A stretch of 64,000 bases of DNA from Rhodanobacter sp. PCA2 (lineage in GTDB: Bacteria > Pseudomonadota > Gammaproteobacteria > Xanthomonadales > Rhodanobacteraceae): contig NZ_NJIC01000019.1 of the NCBI RefSeq assembly GCF_013620825.1, forward strand, positions 1-64,000, read 5' to 3'. Numbering within the stretch: the stretch's first letter is position 1; the number at the start of each line of letters is the position of its first letter. The position numbers and the translations under genes are program-made. Shown one piece after another: positions 1 through 7,878 of this stretch. The notes beneath the pieces were generated by a model. That model was not told the DNA's origin, searched no databases, and saw only the letters and a list, made by a program, of their open reading frames with translations.

Positions 1-1044
1 GTGCGCGCCTTGCGCGCCCGGGTGCAGGCCGCCTCCCACGTGCAATGGCGCGGCGGCGTCGAGGCGGAGGCCCTGCTGCTCGCCGACGGCCGCGTGGCCG
101 GCGTGCGCGTGCGCGACGCGCAGGGGCGGGAGGAACTGATCGAGGCCGCCGCGGTGGTGCTCGCCACCGGCGGCATCGGCGCGTTGTACGCGCGCACCAG
201 CAATCCGCCCGGCGCGGATGGCGCGGGCCTGGCGCTGGCGCTGGCCGCCGGTGCGGCGCCGCGCGACCTGGAGTTCGTGCAGTTCCATCCCACCGCGCTC
301 GCGGTGGATGGCCACAGCCTGCCGCTGCTTACCGAGGCGCTGCGCGGTGCCGGCGCCCGCCTGGTCGACGACGCCGGCACCCCGCTGATGCGCGGGCTGC
401 ACCCGCTGGGCGACCTGGCGCCGCGCGACGTGGTGGCGCGACGCGTGTGGCAGGTACGCCAGCAATGCGGCGGCACGTGGCTGGACGCCACGCCGGTGGG
501 GGGCGACTGGGAGCTGCGGTTTCCCACCGTGCTGGCGTCCTGCCGCGCGCGGGGGCTGGACCCGCGCCGGGACCTGTTGCCGGTGTCCCCGGTGGCGCAT
601 TTCCACATGGGCGGCGTGGCCACCGACCTGGACGGCCGCAGCTCGCTGCCCGGACTGCATGCGGTGGGCGAGGTGGCGTGCAACGGCGTGCACGGGGCCA
701 ACCGTCTCGCCAGCAACTCGCTGCTGGAGGCGGTCGCCGCCGGGCGGCGGCTGGGCGCGGTGCTGGCCGCCGCGACGCCATCGCCGGCAGCGGGCGCGCA
801 TCGCTGGGTGGAACGCGGCGCCTCGCTGGCGCCGGAAAGCCTGTCCGCGCTGCGCGACCTGCTGTGGCTGGCGGCCGGTCCGGTGCGCGAAGGCGCCGTG
901 CTGCGCGAGGCGTGGCGGGTGTGCGCGGCCGAGGCCGGCGCCGGCTGGCAGATGCGGCTGGCGCAGGCGCTGCTGCACGCGATGCGGCTGCGCCGGCGCA
1001 GCCTGGGCGCGCATTGGCGCGAAGACCGCCACGGGCCGGGGTGA
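1..1044 (+). CDS. nadB: L-aspartate oxidase, 3' part (5' end outside window)
   Basis: NadB oxidises L-aspartate to iminoaspartate with FAD, the first step of de novo NAD synthesis; under anaerobic conditions the family can use fumarate as electron acceptor. About 347 C-terminal codons are present; the family is usually near 530 residues, so the FAD-binding N-terminus lies upstream of the window. Visible family motifs are ATGGIGALYARTSNP (about 55-69), FVQFHPTAL (93-101), HFHMGGVATDLDG and the late VGEVACNGVHGANRLASNSL segment that closes the flavin site. The first base is not a supported start; only the frame is. The C-terminal helical domain is rather short. Confidence 0.9.
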   Translation: MRALRARVQAASHVQWRGGVEAEALLLADGRVAGVRVRDAQGREELIEAAAVVLATGGIGALYARTSNPPGADGAGLALALAAGAAPRDLEFVQFHPTALAVDGHSLPLLTEALRGAGARLVDDAGTPLMRGLHPLGDLAPRDVVARRVWQVRQQCGGTWLDATPVGGDWELRFPTVLASCRARGLDPRRDLLPVSPVAHFHMGGVATDLDGRSSLPGLHAVGEVACNGVHGANRLASNSLLEAVAAGRRLGAVLAAATPSPAAGAHRWVERGASLAPESLSALRDLLWLAAGPVREGAVLREAWRVCAAEAGAGWQMRLAQALLHAMRLRRRSLGAHWREDRHGPG

Positions 1045-1099
1045 CGGCTGCCTTGCGACGGCATGTCTTGTTTCGCATGTACCATACGCCGGCGTTGTG

Positions 1100-1113
1100 C
1101 TGACGTGGGTCAA
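1100..1113. promoter_or_regulatory. FNR/Dnr-type box upstream of fabA
   Basis: CTGACGTGGGTCAA fits the FNR/Anr/Dnr core TTGA-N6-TCAA at seven of eight positions. Its centre lies about 63 bases before the fabA ATG, nearly the same distance as the boxes before nrdD, ubiU, norZ and azurin. Binding is inferred from sequence only. Confidence 0.6.
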
Positions 1114-1169
1114 GTAAGCTTTTGCCCGCGTCCCGCACACTGCCTGACCCTCCACTCGACAAGAGCTTC

Positions 1170-1685
1170 ATGACCAGGCCCAACTCCTTCGATTACCAGG
1201 CACTGCTGGCCTGCGGCCGCGGCGAACTTTTCGGCGACGGCAATGCGCGCCTGCCGGCGCCGCCGATGCTGATGTTCGACCGCATCACGAAGATCGCCGA
1301 TACCGGCGGCGCCCACGGCAAGGGCGAGATCCACGCCGAATTGGACATCCATCCGCGGCTGTGGTTTTTCGACTGCCATTTCGAGGGCGACCCGGTGATG
1401 CCCGGCTGCCTGGGGCTGGACGCGATGTGGCAGCTCTCCGGCTTCTTCCTGCCGTGGCTGGGCGAGCCGGGCCGCGGCCGCGCGCTGGGCGTGGGCCAGG
1501 TGAAGTTCACCGGGCAGGTGCTGCCGAGCGCGAAGCTGGTGCGCTACGAGATCGACATCCGCCGCGTGATGCGCGGCCGGCTCTCGATGGTGATCGCCGA
1601 CGGCAAGACCTTCGTCGACGACCGCCTGATCTACACGGCCAGCGACATGCGCGTGGGCCTGTTCCAGTCCACCGAGGGCTTCTGA
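1170..1685 (+). CDS. fabA: 3-hydroxydecanoyl-ACP dehydratase/isomerase
   Basis: FabA dehydrates 3-hydroxydecanoyl-ACP and isomerises trans-2- to cis-3-decenoyl-ACP, the branch point to unsaturated fatty acids without oxygen. The protein is 171 residues, the normal family size. His70 ([10 protein letters not shown]) and Asp84 (LGLDAMWQL) fall exactly on the catalytic positions of E. coli FabA. The ATG at 1170 was chosen over an upstream in-frame ATG at 1122 because it gives the family N-terminus and a normal length. One base separates it from fabB, so the two are co-transcribed. An FNR/Dnr-like box lies 57 bases upstream of the start, which suggests induction when oxygen is scarce. Confidence 0.96.
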   Translation: MTRPNSFDYQALLACGRGELFGDGNARLPAPPMLMFDRITKIADTGGAHGKGEIHAELDIHPRLWFFDCHFEGDPVMPGCLGLDAMWQLSGFFLPWLGEPGRGRALGVGQVKFTGQVLPSAKLVRYEIDIRRVMRGRLSMVIADGKTFVDDRLIYTASDMRVGLFQSTEGF

Positions 1686-1686
1686 C

Positions 1687-2913
1687 ATGTCGACGGCTCC
1701 CGAGATGCGCCGCGTGGTGGTCACCGGCATGGGCATCGTGTCCTGCCTGGGCGACATGGCGGATACGGTTTCGCGCGCATTGCAGGAACTGAAGAGCGGC
1801 ATCCGCGCGATCCCCGATTACGCCGCGCGCGGCCTGCGCAGCCAGGTGGCGGGCGAGCCGCAGGTGGACCTGGAGGCGTCGATCGACCGCAAGCTGCGCC
1901 GCTTCATGGGCGACGCGGCCGCCTACGCCTACCTCTCGATGCGTTCGGCGATCGCCGATGCGGGGCTGGACCACGAGACCGTGAGCCATCCGCGCACCGG
2001 CGTGGTGGCCGGTTCCGGCGGCGGTTCGGCGCAATGGCAGATCGAGACCGCCGACCTGCTGCGCAGCAAGGGCGTGCGCAAGGTGGGACCGTTCATGGTG
2101 CCGCGCACGATGTGCTCCACGGTGTCGGCCACGCTGGCCACCGCGTTCGGCATCCTGGGCCTGAGCTATTCCATCGCCGCGGCCTGCGCGACCTCCGCGC
2201 ACTGCATAGGCGCGGCGGCCGACCTGATCCGCCACGGCGCGCAGGACGTGGTGTTCGCCGGCGGCGGCGAGGAGGCGCACTGGGGCATGACCGCGCAGTT
2301 CGACGCGATGGGCGCGCTCTCCTGTGCCTGGAACGACACGCCGCATGCCGCCTCGCGCCCCTACGACGCCGCGCGCGACGGCTTCGTGATCGCCGGCGGC
2401 GGCGGCATGCTGGTGCTGGAGGACTACGAGCACGCGAAGGCGCGCGGCGCGCGCATCCACGCGGAGCTGGTGGGCTACGGCGTCACCTCCGACGGCGCCG
2501 ACATGGTGGCGCCGTCCGGCGAAGGCGCGGTGCGCTGCATGCGGATGGCGCTGGCGAACGCCGGGCGCCCGATCGACTACCTCAACACCCACGGCACCGC
2601 CACGCCGCTGGGCGACATCGTGGAACTGGCGGCGGTGCGCGAGGTGTTCGGCGACGCGATGCCGCCGCTGTCCTCGACCAAGGCGCTCACCGGCCACTCG
2701 CTGGGCGCGGCCAGCGTGCACGAGGCGATCTACAGCCTGCTGATGATGCAGGGCGGCTTCATGGCCGGCTCGGCGAACATCGACGCGCTGGACCCGCGCG
2801 CCGAAGGCTTCCCGATCCTGCGCGAGAGCCGCGAGGCGCAGCTCGCCACCGTGATGTCCAACAGCTTCGGCTTCGGCGGCACCAACGCCAGCCTGGTGTT
2901 CGCCCGGGTGTAA
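1687..2913 (+). CDS. fabB: beta-ketoacyl-ACP synthase I
   Basis: FabB elongates the cis-3-decenoyl-ACP made by FabA and so commits carbon to unsaturated fatty acids. It has 408 residues, as in E. coli. The nucleophile is Cys167 in AAACATSAH; the two histidines of the Cys-His-His triad lie in [11 protein letters not shown] and TGHSLGAAS. The C-terminal FGFGGTNAS glycine loop is present. The start codon follows the fabA stop by one base, indicating translational coupling. FabB is preferred over FabF because of the CATSAHCIG context and the direct partnership with fabA. Confidence 0.96.
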   Translation: MSTAPEMRRVVVTGMGIVSCLGDMADTVSRALQELKSGIRAIPDYAARGLRSQVAGEPQVDLEASIDRKLRRFMGDAAAYAYLSMRSAIADAGLDHETVSHPRTGVVAGSGGGSAQWQIETADLLRSKGVRKVGPFMVPRTMCSTVSATLATAFGILGLSYSIAAACATSAHCIGAAADLIRHGAQDVVFAGGGEEAHWGMTAQFDAMGALSCAWNDTPHAASRPYDAARDGFVIAGGGGMLVLEDYEHAKARGARIHAELVGYGVTSDGADMVAPSGEGAVRCMRMALANAGRPIDYLNTHGTATPLGDIVELAAVREVFGDAMPPLSSTKALTGHSLGAASVHEAIYSLLMMQGGFMAGSANIDALDPRAEGFPILRESREAQLATVMSNSFGFGGTNASLVFARV

Positions 2914-2926
2914 CCGCCCCGGTCGC

Positions 2927-2951
2927 CCGGCCGGCGGTCTGCGCCGGCCGG
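2927..2951. other. GC-rich stem-loop after fabB
   Basis: A 9-bp stem (CCGGCCGGC / GCCGGCCGG) with a 7-base loop begins 13 bases after the fabB stop. There is no U-tract, so it may stabilise the 3' end or act only weakly as a terminator. Confidence 0.4.
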
Positions 2952-2973
2952 CATTCCCCATACCTTTCCCATG

Positions 2974-3010
2974 CCACCAGGATGCGCCGGTAGACGGCGC
3001 GTCCTGGTGG
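2974..3010. terminator. long stem-loop between fabB and nrdD
   Basis: CCACCAGGATGCGCCG pairs with CGGCGCGTCCTGGTGG through 16 pairs (one G-U) around a 5-base loop. It is the strongest hairpin in the fabB-nrdD gap and lies before the nrdD control region. No U-run follows, so it is either a factor-dependent terminator or a dispersed palindromic element. Confidence 0.45.
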
Positions 3011-3063
3011 CTGTTGCGCGTCCGTCGCGCCGACGGCGGCTGCGTTCCCCATCTGTTCCGGAA

Positions 3064-3077
3064 CTGACGCAGGTCAA
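3064..3077. promoter_or_regulatory. FNR/Dnr-type box upstream of nrdD
   Basis: CTGACGCAGGTCAA matches TTGA-N6-TCAA at seven of eight core positions, with its centre about 65 bases before the nrdD ATG. FNR/Anr-type control of anaerobic ribonucleotide reductase is well known in gammaproteobacteria, which makes this site credible. Confidence 0.65.
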
Positions 3078-3135
3078 GCCGCCGTCTCGGGCTTGCCACC
3101 AGCATGACCACTACATCTTGTGTCTCGGAGTGGAC

Positions 3136-4893
3136 ATGAACACCAATTGTGGTAATGCCTTCGATGCTTCCGGCAGCCTCGGCCGGCATGAGCAGGTGCT
3201 GGTCGACGTGGTCGGCACCATCGACGAGTACCTGAGCCGCGCCGACTGGCGGGTCAACGCGAACGCCAACCAGGGCTATTCGCTGGGCGGCCTGATCCTC
3301 AACACCTCGGGCAAGGTCACCGCGAACTACTGGCTGTCGCGCATCTACCCGCCGGAGATCGGCCACGCCCACCGCAATGCCGACCTGCACATCCACGACC
3401 TGGACATGCTGTCGGGCTACTGCGCGGGCTGGTCGCTGCGCACGCTGCTGCGTGAGGGGCTGAACGGCGTGCCCGGCAAGGTCGAGGCCGGCCCGCCCCG
3501 GCACCTGTCGTCGGCGGTGGGGCAGGTGGTGAACTTCCTCGGCACGATGCAGAACGAATGGGCCGGCGCGCAGGCGTTCTCCTCGTTCGACACCTACATG
3601 GCGCCGTACGTGCGCAAGGACCGCCTGGACTACGCGGCCGTGCTGCAGTCCATGCAGGAGCTGATCTACAACCTCAACGTGCCGTCGCGCTGGGGCACGC
3701 AGACGCCGTTCACCAACCTCACGTTCGACTGGACCTGCCCGGCGGACCTGCGCGAACAGGTGCCGGTGATCGACGGCGAGGAAATGCCGTTCGCCTACGG
3801 CGAGCTGCAGGCCGAGATGGACATGATCAACCGCGCCTACATCGAGGTGATGACGCGCGGCGACGCGAAAGGGCGGGTGTTCACCTTCCCCATCCCTACC
3901 TACAACATCACCGCGGATTTCCCGTGGGAATCGGAGAACGCCGAACGGCTGTTCGCGATGACCGCGAAGTACGGCCTGCCGTACTTCCAGAACTTCATCA
4001 ACTCCGAGCTGGACCCCGGCATGATCCGCTCGATGTGCTGCCGCCTGCAGCTGGACCTGCGCGAGCTGCTGAAGCGCGGCAACGGCCTGTTCGGCAGCGC
4101 CGAGCAGACCGGCAGCCTGGGCGTGGTGACGGTGAACTGCGCGCGCCTCGGCTACCTGCACGCCGGCGACGAAGCCGCGCTGCTGGCGCGCCTGGACGAG
4201 CTGCTGGAGCTGGGCAAGCGCAGCCTGGAGATCAAGCGCGGCGTGGTGCAGCGGCTGATCGACGAGGGACTCTACCCGTACACCCGGCGCTACCTTGGCA
4301 CGCTGCGCAACCATTTCTCCACGCTGGGGGTGAACGGCATCAACGAGATGATCCGCAACTTCAGCGGCGGCGCGCTGGACATCGCCAGCGACGAGGGCCA
4401 CGCGCTCGCGCTGCGCCTGCTGGACCACGTGCGCGGGAAACTGGCCGACTTCCAGGAGGAGACCGGCCACCTCTACAACCTCGAAGCCACGCCGGCCGAA
4501 GGTACCACCTACCGCTTCGCGAAGGAGGACCGCAAGCGCTGGCCGCAGATCCTGCAGGCGGGCAGCGCGGCGCAGCCGTACTACACCAACTCCTCGCAGC
4601 TGCCGGTGGGCTTCACCGACGATCCGTTCGAGGCGCTGGAGCGGCAGGAGGCGCTGCAGTCGCGCTACACCGGCGGCACCGTGCTGCACCTGTACATGAG
4701 CGAGCGGCTGTCCGGCAGCCATGCCTGCCGCGAACTGGTGCGCCGCGCGCTGGGCCGCTTCCGGTTGCCCTACGTCACCGTCACGCCGACGTTCTCGATC
4801 TGCCCCACGCACGGCTACCTGGCCGGCGAGCACGAATTCTGCCCGCGCTGCGACGAGGAACGGCTGGAACGCAAGCGCCGGCAGGCTGCCTGA
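3136..4893 (+). CDS. nrdD: anaerobic (class III) ribonucleotide reductase, catalytic part
   Basis: NrdD reduces ribonucleoside triphosphates to deoxyribonucleotides without oxygen, using a glycyl radical that relays to an active-site cysteine. The 585 residues contain the barrel motif RSMCCRL (Cys301/Cys302) and end with a zinc ribbon, CPTHG (Cys556, His559) and CPRC (Cys569, Cys572). They stop before the radical-glycine segment, which is encoded by the next gene. No N-terminal ATP-cone is visible, unlike the longer E. coli enzyme. The ATG at 3136 follows GGAG with 5-base spacing; the open frame upstream shows no NrdD-like sequence. An FNR/Dnr-like box lies upstream and nrdG follows in the same operon. 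Confidence 0.93.
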   Translation: MNTNCGNAFDASGSLGRHEQVLVDVVGTIDEYLSRADWRVNANANQGYSLGGLILNTSGKVTANYWLSRIYPPEIGHAHRNADLHIHDLDMLSGYCAGWSLRTLLREGLNGVPGKVEAGPPRHLSSAVGQVVNFLGTMQNEWAGAQAFSSFDTYMAPYVRKDRLDYAAVLQSMQELIYNLNVPSRWGTQTPFTNLTFDWTCPADLREQVPVIDGEEMPFAYGELQAEMDMINRAYIEVMTRGDAKGRVFTFPIPTYNITADFPWESENAERLFAMTAKYGLPYFQNFINSELDPGMIRSMCCRLQLDLRELLKRGNGLFGSAEQTGSLGVVTVNCARLGYLHAGDEAALLARLDELLELGKRSLEIKRGVVQRLIDEGLYPYTRRYLGTLRNHFSTLGVNGINEMIRNFSGGALDIASDEGHALALRLLDHVRGKLADFQEETGHLYNLEATPAEGTTYRFAKEDRKRWPQILQAGSAAQPYYTNSSQLPVGFTDDPFEALERQEALQSRYTGGTVLHLYMSERLSGSHACRELVRRALGRFRLPYVTVTPTFSICPTHGYLAGEHEFCPRCDEERLERKRRQAA

Positions 4894-4911
4894 GGCGGCA
4901 GTTCCGCCTTT
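4892..4911 (+). other. small hairpin between nrdD and its radical-domain gene
   Basis: AGGCGG-CAGTT-CCGCCT forms a 6-bp stem with a 5-base loop and a short T-run, spanning the nrdD stop region. It might tune expression of the downstream radical-domain gene; the stem is short and support is weak. Confidence 0.3.
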
Positions 4912-4939
4912 CCACCCACCATCCCCAAGGAGCATTCCC

Positions 4940-5125
4940 ATGAAGACGAACCGACCGACCATCGAACCCGCGCTGCGCGACGACGAGCGCCAGCGCTGCG
5001 AAGTCTGGACCCGCGTGATGGGCTACCACCGCCCGGTGGCGAGCTTCAACATCGGCAAGCAGGGCGAGCACAACGAGCGGCGCTTCTTCCAGGAGCAGGC
5101 GGCGGGGCTGGACCGCGCCGCATGA
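4940..5125 (+). CDS. stand-alone glycyl-radical domain of class III ribonucleotide reductase
   Basis: This 61-residue protein carries the segment that normally ends NrdD: CEVWTRVMGYHRPV followed by FNIGKQGEHNERRFF. Gly28 in RVMGY is the likely radical glycine that NrdG activates. It is separated from nrdD by 46 bases, lies in a different frame and has its own ribosome site (CCAAGGAG, 7 bases before ATG), so it reads as a separate translation unit and not a simple frameshift. Its stop overlaps the nrdG start (ATGA). The two NrdD pieces must associate for activity if the enzyme works; that is inference. Confidence 0.85.
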   Translation: MKTNRPTIEPALRDDERQRCEVWTRVMGYHRPVASFNIGKQGEHNERRFFQEQAAGLDRAA

Positions 5126-5799
5126 TACGCGTGGGCGGGATGACGCCGCTGACCACCATCGACTTTCCCGGCCGATTGGCGGCGGTGCTGTTCCTGCAGG
5201 GGTGCCCGTGGCGCTGCGGGTATTGCCACAACCCTCATCTGCTGCCCGCGCGGGCCGGCACCGGCGTCGCCTGGACGTCGGTGCTGGCCTTCCTCGAACG
5301 CCGTCGCGGCCTGCTGGACGGCGTGGTGTTCTCCGGCGGCGAACCCACGCTGCAACCCGGCCTGGGCGCCGCCGTGGCGGCGGTGCGCGGGCTGGGCTAC
5401 CGCGCCGCCCTGCATACCGGCGGCATGTATCCGGAACGCCTGCTGCCGTTGCTGCCCGCGCTGGACTGGGTGGGCCTGGACATCAAGGCGCCGTGGCCGC
5501 TGTACGACGGCGTGACCCGGCGGCGCGACAGCGCGCGCAAGGTGGGCCGCAGCCTGCGCGCCGTGGTGGAAGGCGGCGTGGCCCACGAATGCCGCACCAC
5601 CTGGCATCCCGGCCTGTTTCCCGAAGCCGCGCTGCACGAGCTCGCCGGGCAGTTGCGCGAGGCCGGCGTGCGGCACTGGGCGCTGCAGGAATGCCGCGTC
5701 GACGGTCGCCGCCATCCGGACTGGCGTACGCCCGACCTCGTGCGGCTGGGCGCCGGCTTCGATTCGTTCGTGTTCCGCGGCGGCGACGCCGTCCAGTAG
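5122..5799 (+). CDS. nrdG: anaerobic ribonucleotide reductase-activating protein (radical SAM)
   Basis: NrdG uses S-adenosylmethionine and a [4Fe-4S] cluster to abstract hydrogen from the NrdD glycine. The radical-SAM cysteines are Cys28, Cys32 and Cys35 (CPWRCGYC), followed by HNPHL and the GGEPTLQ SAM-binding segment. At 225 residues it matches the Pseudomonas-type activases, longer than E. coli NrdG. Start and stop overlap the radical-domain gene by 4 bases, so the activase and its direct substrate domain are translationally coupled. Confidence 0.92.
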   Translation: MIRVGGMTPLTTIDFPGRLAAVLFLQGCPWRCGYCHNPHLLPARAGTGVAWTSVLAFLERRRGLLDGVVFSGGEPTLQPGLGAAVAAVRGLGYRAALHTGGMYPERLLPLLPALDWVGLDIKAPWPLYDGVTRRRDSARKVGRSLRAVVEGGVAHECRTTWHPGLFPEAALHELAGQLREAGVRHWALQECRVDGRRHPDWRTPDLVRLGAGFDSFVFRGGDAVQ

Positions 5800-5833
5800 G
5801 CGGCTGCGCGCGTCGCGGCGATGGTCGAAATCT

Positions 5834-6712
5834 TCAGCCGGCGTCGGCCGCACGCATCCCCGGCTCGCCATGCCAGTAGCCGCTGCGCGCGGCGATGCGC
5901 GGCGGCGGCTGCAGCGAGCGGCGGGCGCGGTCGTAATGCGCCACGGTCTCGGCCATGCCTTCGGCCCGCGGGTACAGGCGCAGCACGTCCACGCCCAGTT
6001 CGCGCAGCTGCGGCAGTTCCGGGCCCAGGTCGACGATCTCCTCGCCCAGGATCTGGATGCCGTTGATGCGCAGGAACGGCTTGCCCTCGCGGGTGGCCAG
6101 CGGCAGGCCGTCCGGGAAGTCGATGCAGCGGAAGCCGCACTGGTCCTTGGGCACGTCCAGCGCCCGCGCGGTGAAGCAGCGCGCCGAATACGACAGCGGC
6201 AGGCGGCCGTAGGCGATCACTTCCAGCTCAGGCATCGCCTGGCCCGCGGCCCGCATCGCGTCGCGCAGTTCGCGGATCAGCGTGCGGCCCTGTTCCACGC
6301 CTGGCACCCAGCGCACCAGGCCGTCGTCCATCAGCAGCTTCAACGCCACGTGGTTGTATACGTTGAGCGAGGGCCCGGCCACGAACGGCACGCCGCGCTC
6401 GCGGCACAGCTGCGCGGCGGAGAGGTCGTTCGCCTCGATCCAGCCGCCGCCTTCGGCGATCAGGCGCTTGAGCACGCCCAGCTCGGACTCGGCCTCGATC
6501 AGCGCCAGCGAGGACAGCACCACCTGCTTGCCGCTTTCGACCAGCTCCGCGGCCAGTCCGATCCAGTTGCTGGTGGAGAGTTCGCGGCGCTTGCTGCACA
6601 CCGTTTCGCCGAGGTAGACGATGTCCACCGGCCAGTCCGCCGCCGCCCGGTAGAAGGCGAGCGTGTGTTCGCGCGGCCAGAAATATTGCAGCGGTCCCAG
6701 GCTGAGTTTCAT
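5834..6712 (-). CDS. ubiV: O2-independent ubiquinone biosynthesis protein UbiV (U32 family)
   Basis: UbiV with UbiU forms the [4Fe-4S] complex that hydroxylates the ubiquinone ring without oxygen, allowing ubiquinone synthesis during anaerobic respiration. The protein has 292 residues. Its cysteines at 39, 179, 192 and 196 (last two in CGFRC) match, within one residue, the cluster ligands of E. coli UbiV. It is transcribed after ubiU with a 13-base gap. A peptidase role is unlikely despite the U32 family label. UbiT, the usual third partner, is not in the window. Confidence 0.93.
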   Translation of the reverse strand: MKLSLGPLQYFWPREHTLAFYRAAADWPVDIVYLGETVCSKRRELSTSNWIGLAAELVESGKQVVLSSLALIEAESELGVLKRLIAEGGGWIEANDLSAAQLCRERGVPFVAGPSLNVYNHVALKLLMDDGLVRWVPGVEQGRTLIRELRDAMRAAGQAMPELEVIAYGRLPLSYSARCFTARALDVPKDQCGFRCIDFPDGLPLATREGKPFLRINGIQILGEEIVDLGPELPQLRELGVDVLRLYPRAEGMAETVAHYDRARRSLQPPPRIAARSGYWHGEPGMRAADAG

Positions 6713-6725
6713 GGTGCGGTCCAGG

Positions 6726-7724
6726 TCAGTGCCAATGGCGGTGGTAGGGGCCCAGCGTGGTCTGGCGGCCCTCGGCGTGTTTGGTCAGCGCGGCCTGCCA
6801 CGCGGGCCGCGCCGACCACTCGGCCGGCGCGGCCGCGTAGCGGTCCAGCGCATCGCGCCAGGTGCGGGTGACCGAGGCCACGTAGGCCACGCCGCGCTGG
6901 CGGCCTTCGATCTTCAGCGCCGCCACGCCGGCGCCGGCCAGCCGCGGCAGCAGCTCCAGCGTGTTGAGGCTGGTGGGTTCCTCCAGCGCGTGGAAGGTTT
7001 CGCCGCGCACTTCGAAGCGCCCCTTGCACACGGTGGGATAGCCGGCGGGTTCGGCCGGTTCAAAGCGGTCGATCAGCACCTCGTTGAGGCGCACGCTGCG
7101 GCGGCCGTCGCCGTGTTCGTCCCAGCGCACGAACTTCGCCGGCGAGCACACGCCGTGGCGGTTCGGCGAGGCGCCGGTGACGTAGCTGGAAAGCTGGCAG
7201 CGCCCCTCCACCATGATGCACAGGCTGCCGAACGCGAACACCTCCAGCGGCACCGGGCTGGTTTCGCACAGGCGTTCCACCTGCTGCACCGACAGCACGC
7301 GCGGCAGCACCGCGCGGCTGATGCCGAAGCGCTCGCGCATGTAGCGCAGCGCGGGCGCGGTGGTGGCCGAGCCCTGCACGCTGAGATGCCGCGCCAGCGC
7401 GGGATAGGTGCGCGCGGCGTAGTCCAGCACCGCCATCTCGGCCGCGATGATCGCGTCGCAGCCCAGCGCCGCCGCCTTGTCCACCGCGGCATACCACTGC
7501 GGCAGGCGCGCGCTGTCCGGATAGGTGTTCAGCGCGAGGTAGACCTGGCGGCCGCGCGCATGCGCATAGGCGATGCCTTGCGCCAGTTCCGCGTCGGAAA
7601 AGTTCAGGCCGGGGAAGGCCCGCGCGTTCGTCTCGTCGCGCAAGCCGGCGTAGACCGCATCGGCGCCGGCGTCGATCGCCGCCTGCAGGGCCGGCAGGTT
7701 GCCGGCGGGACAGACTAGTTGCAT
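6726..7724 (-). CDS. ubiU: O2-independent ubiquinone biosynthesis protein UbiU (U32 family)
   Basis: UbiU is the partner of UbiV in oxygen-independent ring hydroxylation of ubiquinone precursors. It has 332 residues; Cys169, Cys176, Cys193 and Cys233 align with the cluster ligands known from E. coli UbiU (the last shifted by one). The start at 7724 (MQLVCPAGN) was chosen because U32 proteins begin with this strand; an earlier in-frame ATG at 7757 adds an unconserved extension. A strong FNR/Dnr-like box centred about 66 bases upstream fits induction without oxygen. Confidence 0.93.
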   Translation of the reverse strand: MQLVCPAGNLPALQAAIDAGADAVYAGLRDETNARAFPGLNFSDAELAQGIAYAHARGRQVYLALNTYPDSARLPQWYAAVDKAAALGCDAIIAAEMAVLDYAARTYPALARHLSVQGSATTAPALRYMRERFGISRAVLPRVLSVQQVERLCETSPVPLEVFAFGSLCIMVEGRCQLSSYVTGASPNRHGVCSPAKFVRWDEHGDGRRSVRLNEVLIDRFEPAEPAGYPTVCKGRFEVRGETFHALEEPTSLNTLELLPRLAGAGVAALKIEGRQRGVAYVASVTRTWRDALDRYAAAPAEWSARPAWQAALTKHAEGRQTTLGPYHRHWH

Positions 7725-7783
7725 GCGTGGCACTCCGCGCGGAAAAGGTGCGGGCATCGTGGCTGCGACATGCCACCACGGTG

Positions 7784-7797
7784 TTGACGTGGGTCAG
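7784..7797. promoter_or_regulatory. FNR/Dnr-type box in the ubiU-dnrO divergent promoter region
   Basis: TTGACGTGGGTCAG matches TTGA-N6-TCAA at seven of eight positions. Its centre is about 66 bases from the ubiU start on the minus strand and about 88 from the DnrO-like start on the plus strand. Confidence 0.65.
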
Positions 7798-7798
7798 T

Positions 7799-7812
7799 TT
7801 GTCGTGGATCAA
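7799..7812. promoter_or_regulatory. second, weaker FNR/Dnr-type half-site box
   Basis: TTGTCGTGGATCAA keeps a perfect right half (TCAA) and three of four bases on the left. It lies one base after the first box and is centred about 73 bases before the DnrO-like gene, so the two divergent units may each use one site. Confidence 0.45.
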
Positions 7813-7878
7813 GGGTCCCCGATGGCGGCCGACTAGCATCGGTCCGGCAGCGGCATCCGCCGCAGACCGGAGTTTCCG

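Noticed and set aside
4894-4939. The nrdD break considered as a frameshift or sequencing error
   Set aside because: The second part has its own AAGGAG site and ATG, a 46-base gap and an ATGA overlap with nrdG. A single indel would not explain these, though resequencing remains worthwhile.
1507-4962. A 1151-codon minus-strand frame across fabA, fabB and nrdD
   Set aside because: It is antisense to genes with clear catalytic motifs and shows no domain of its own.
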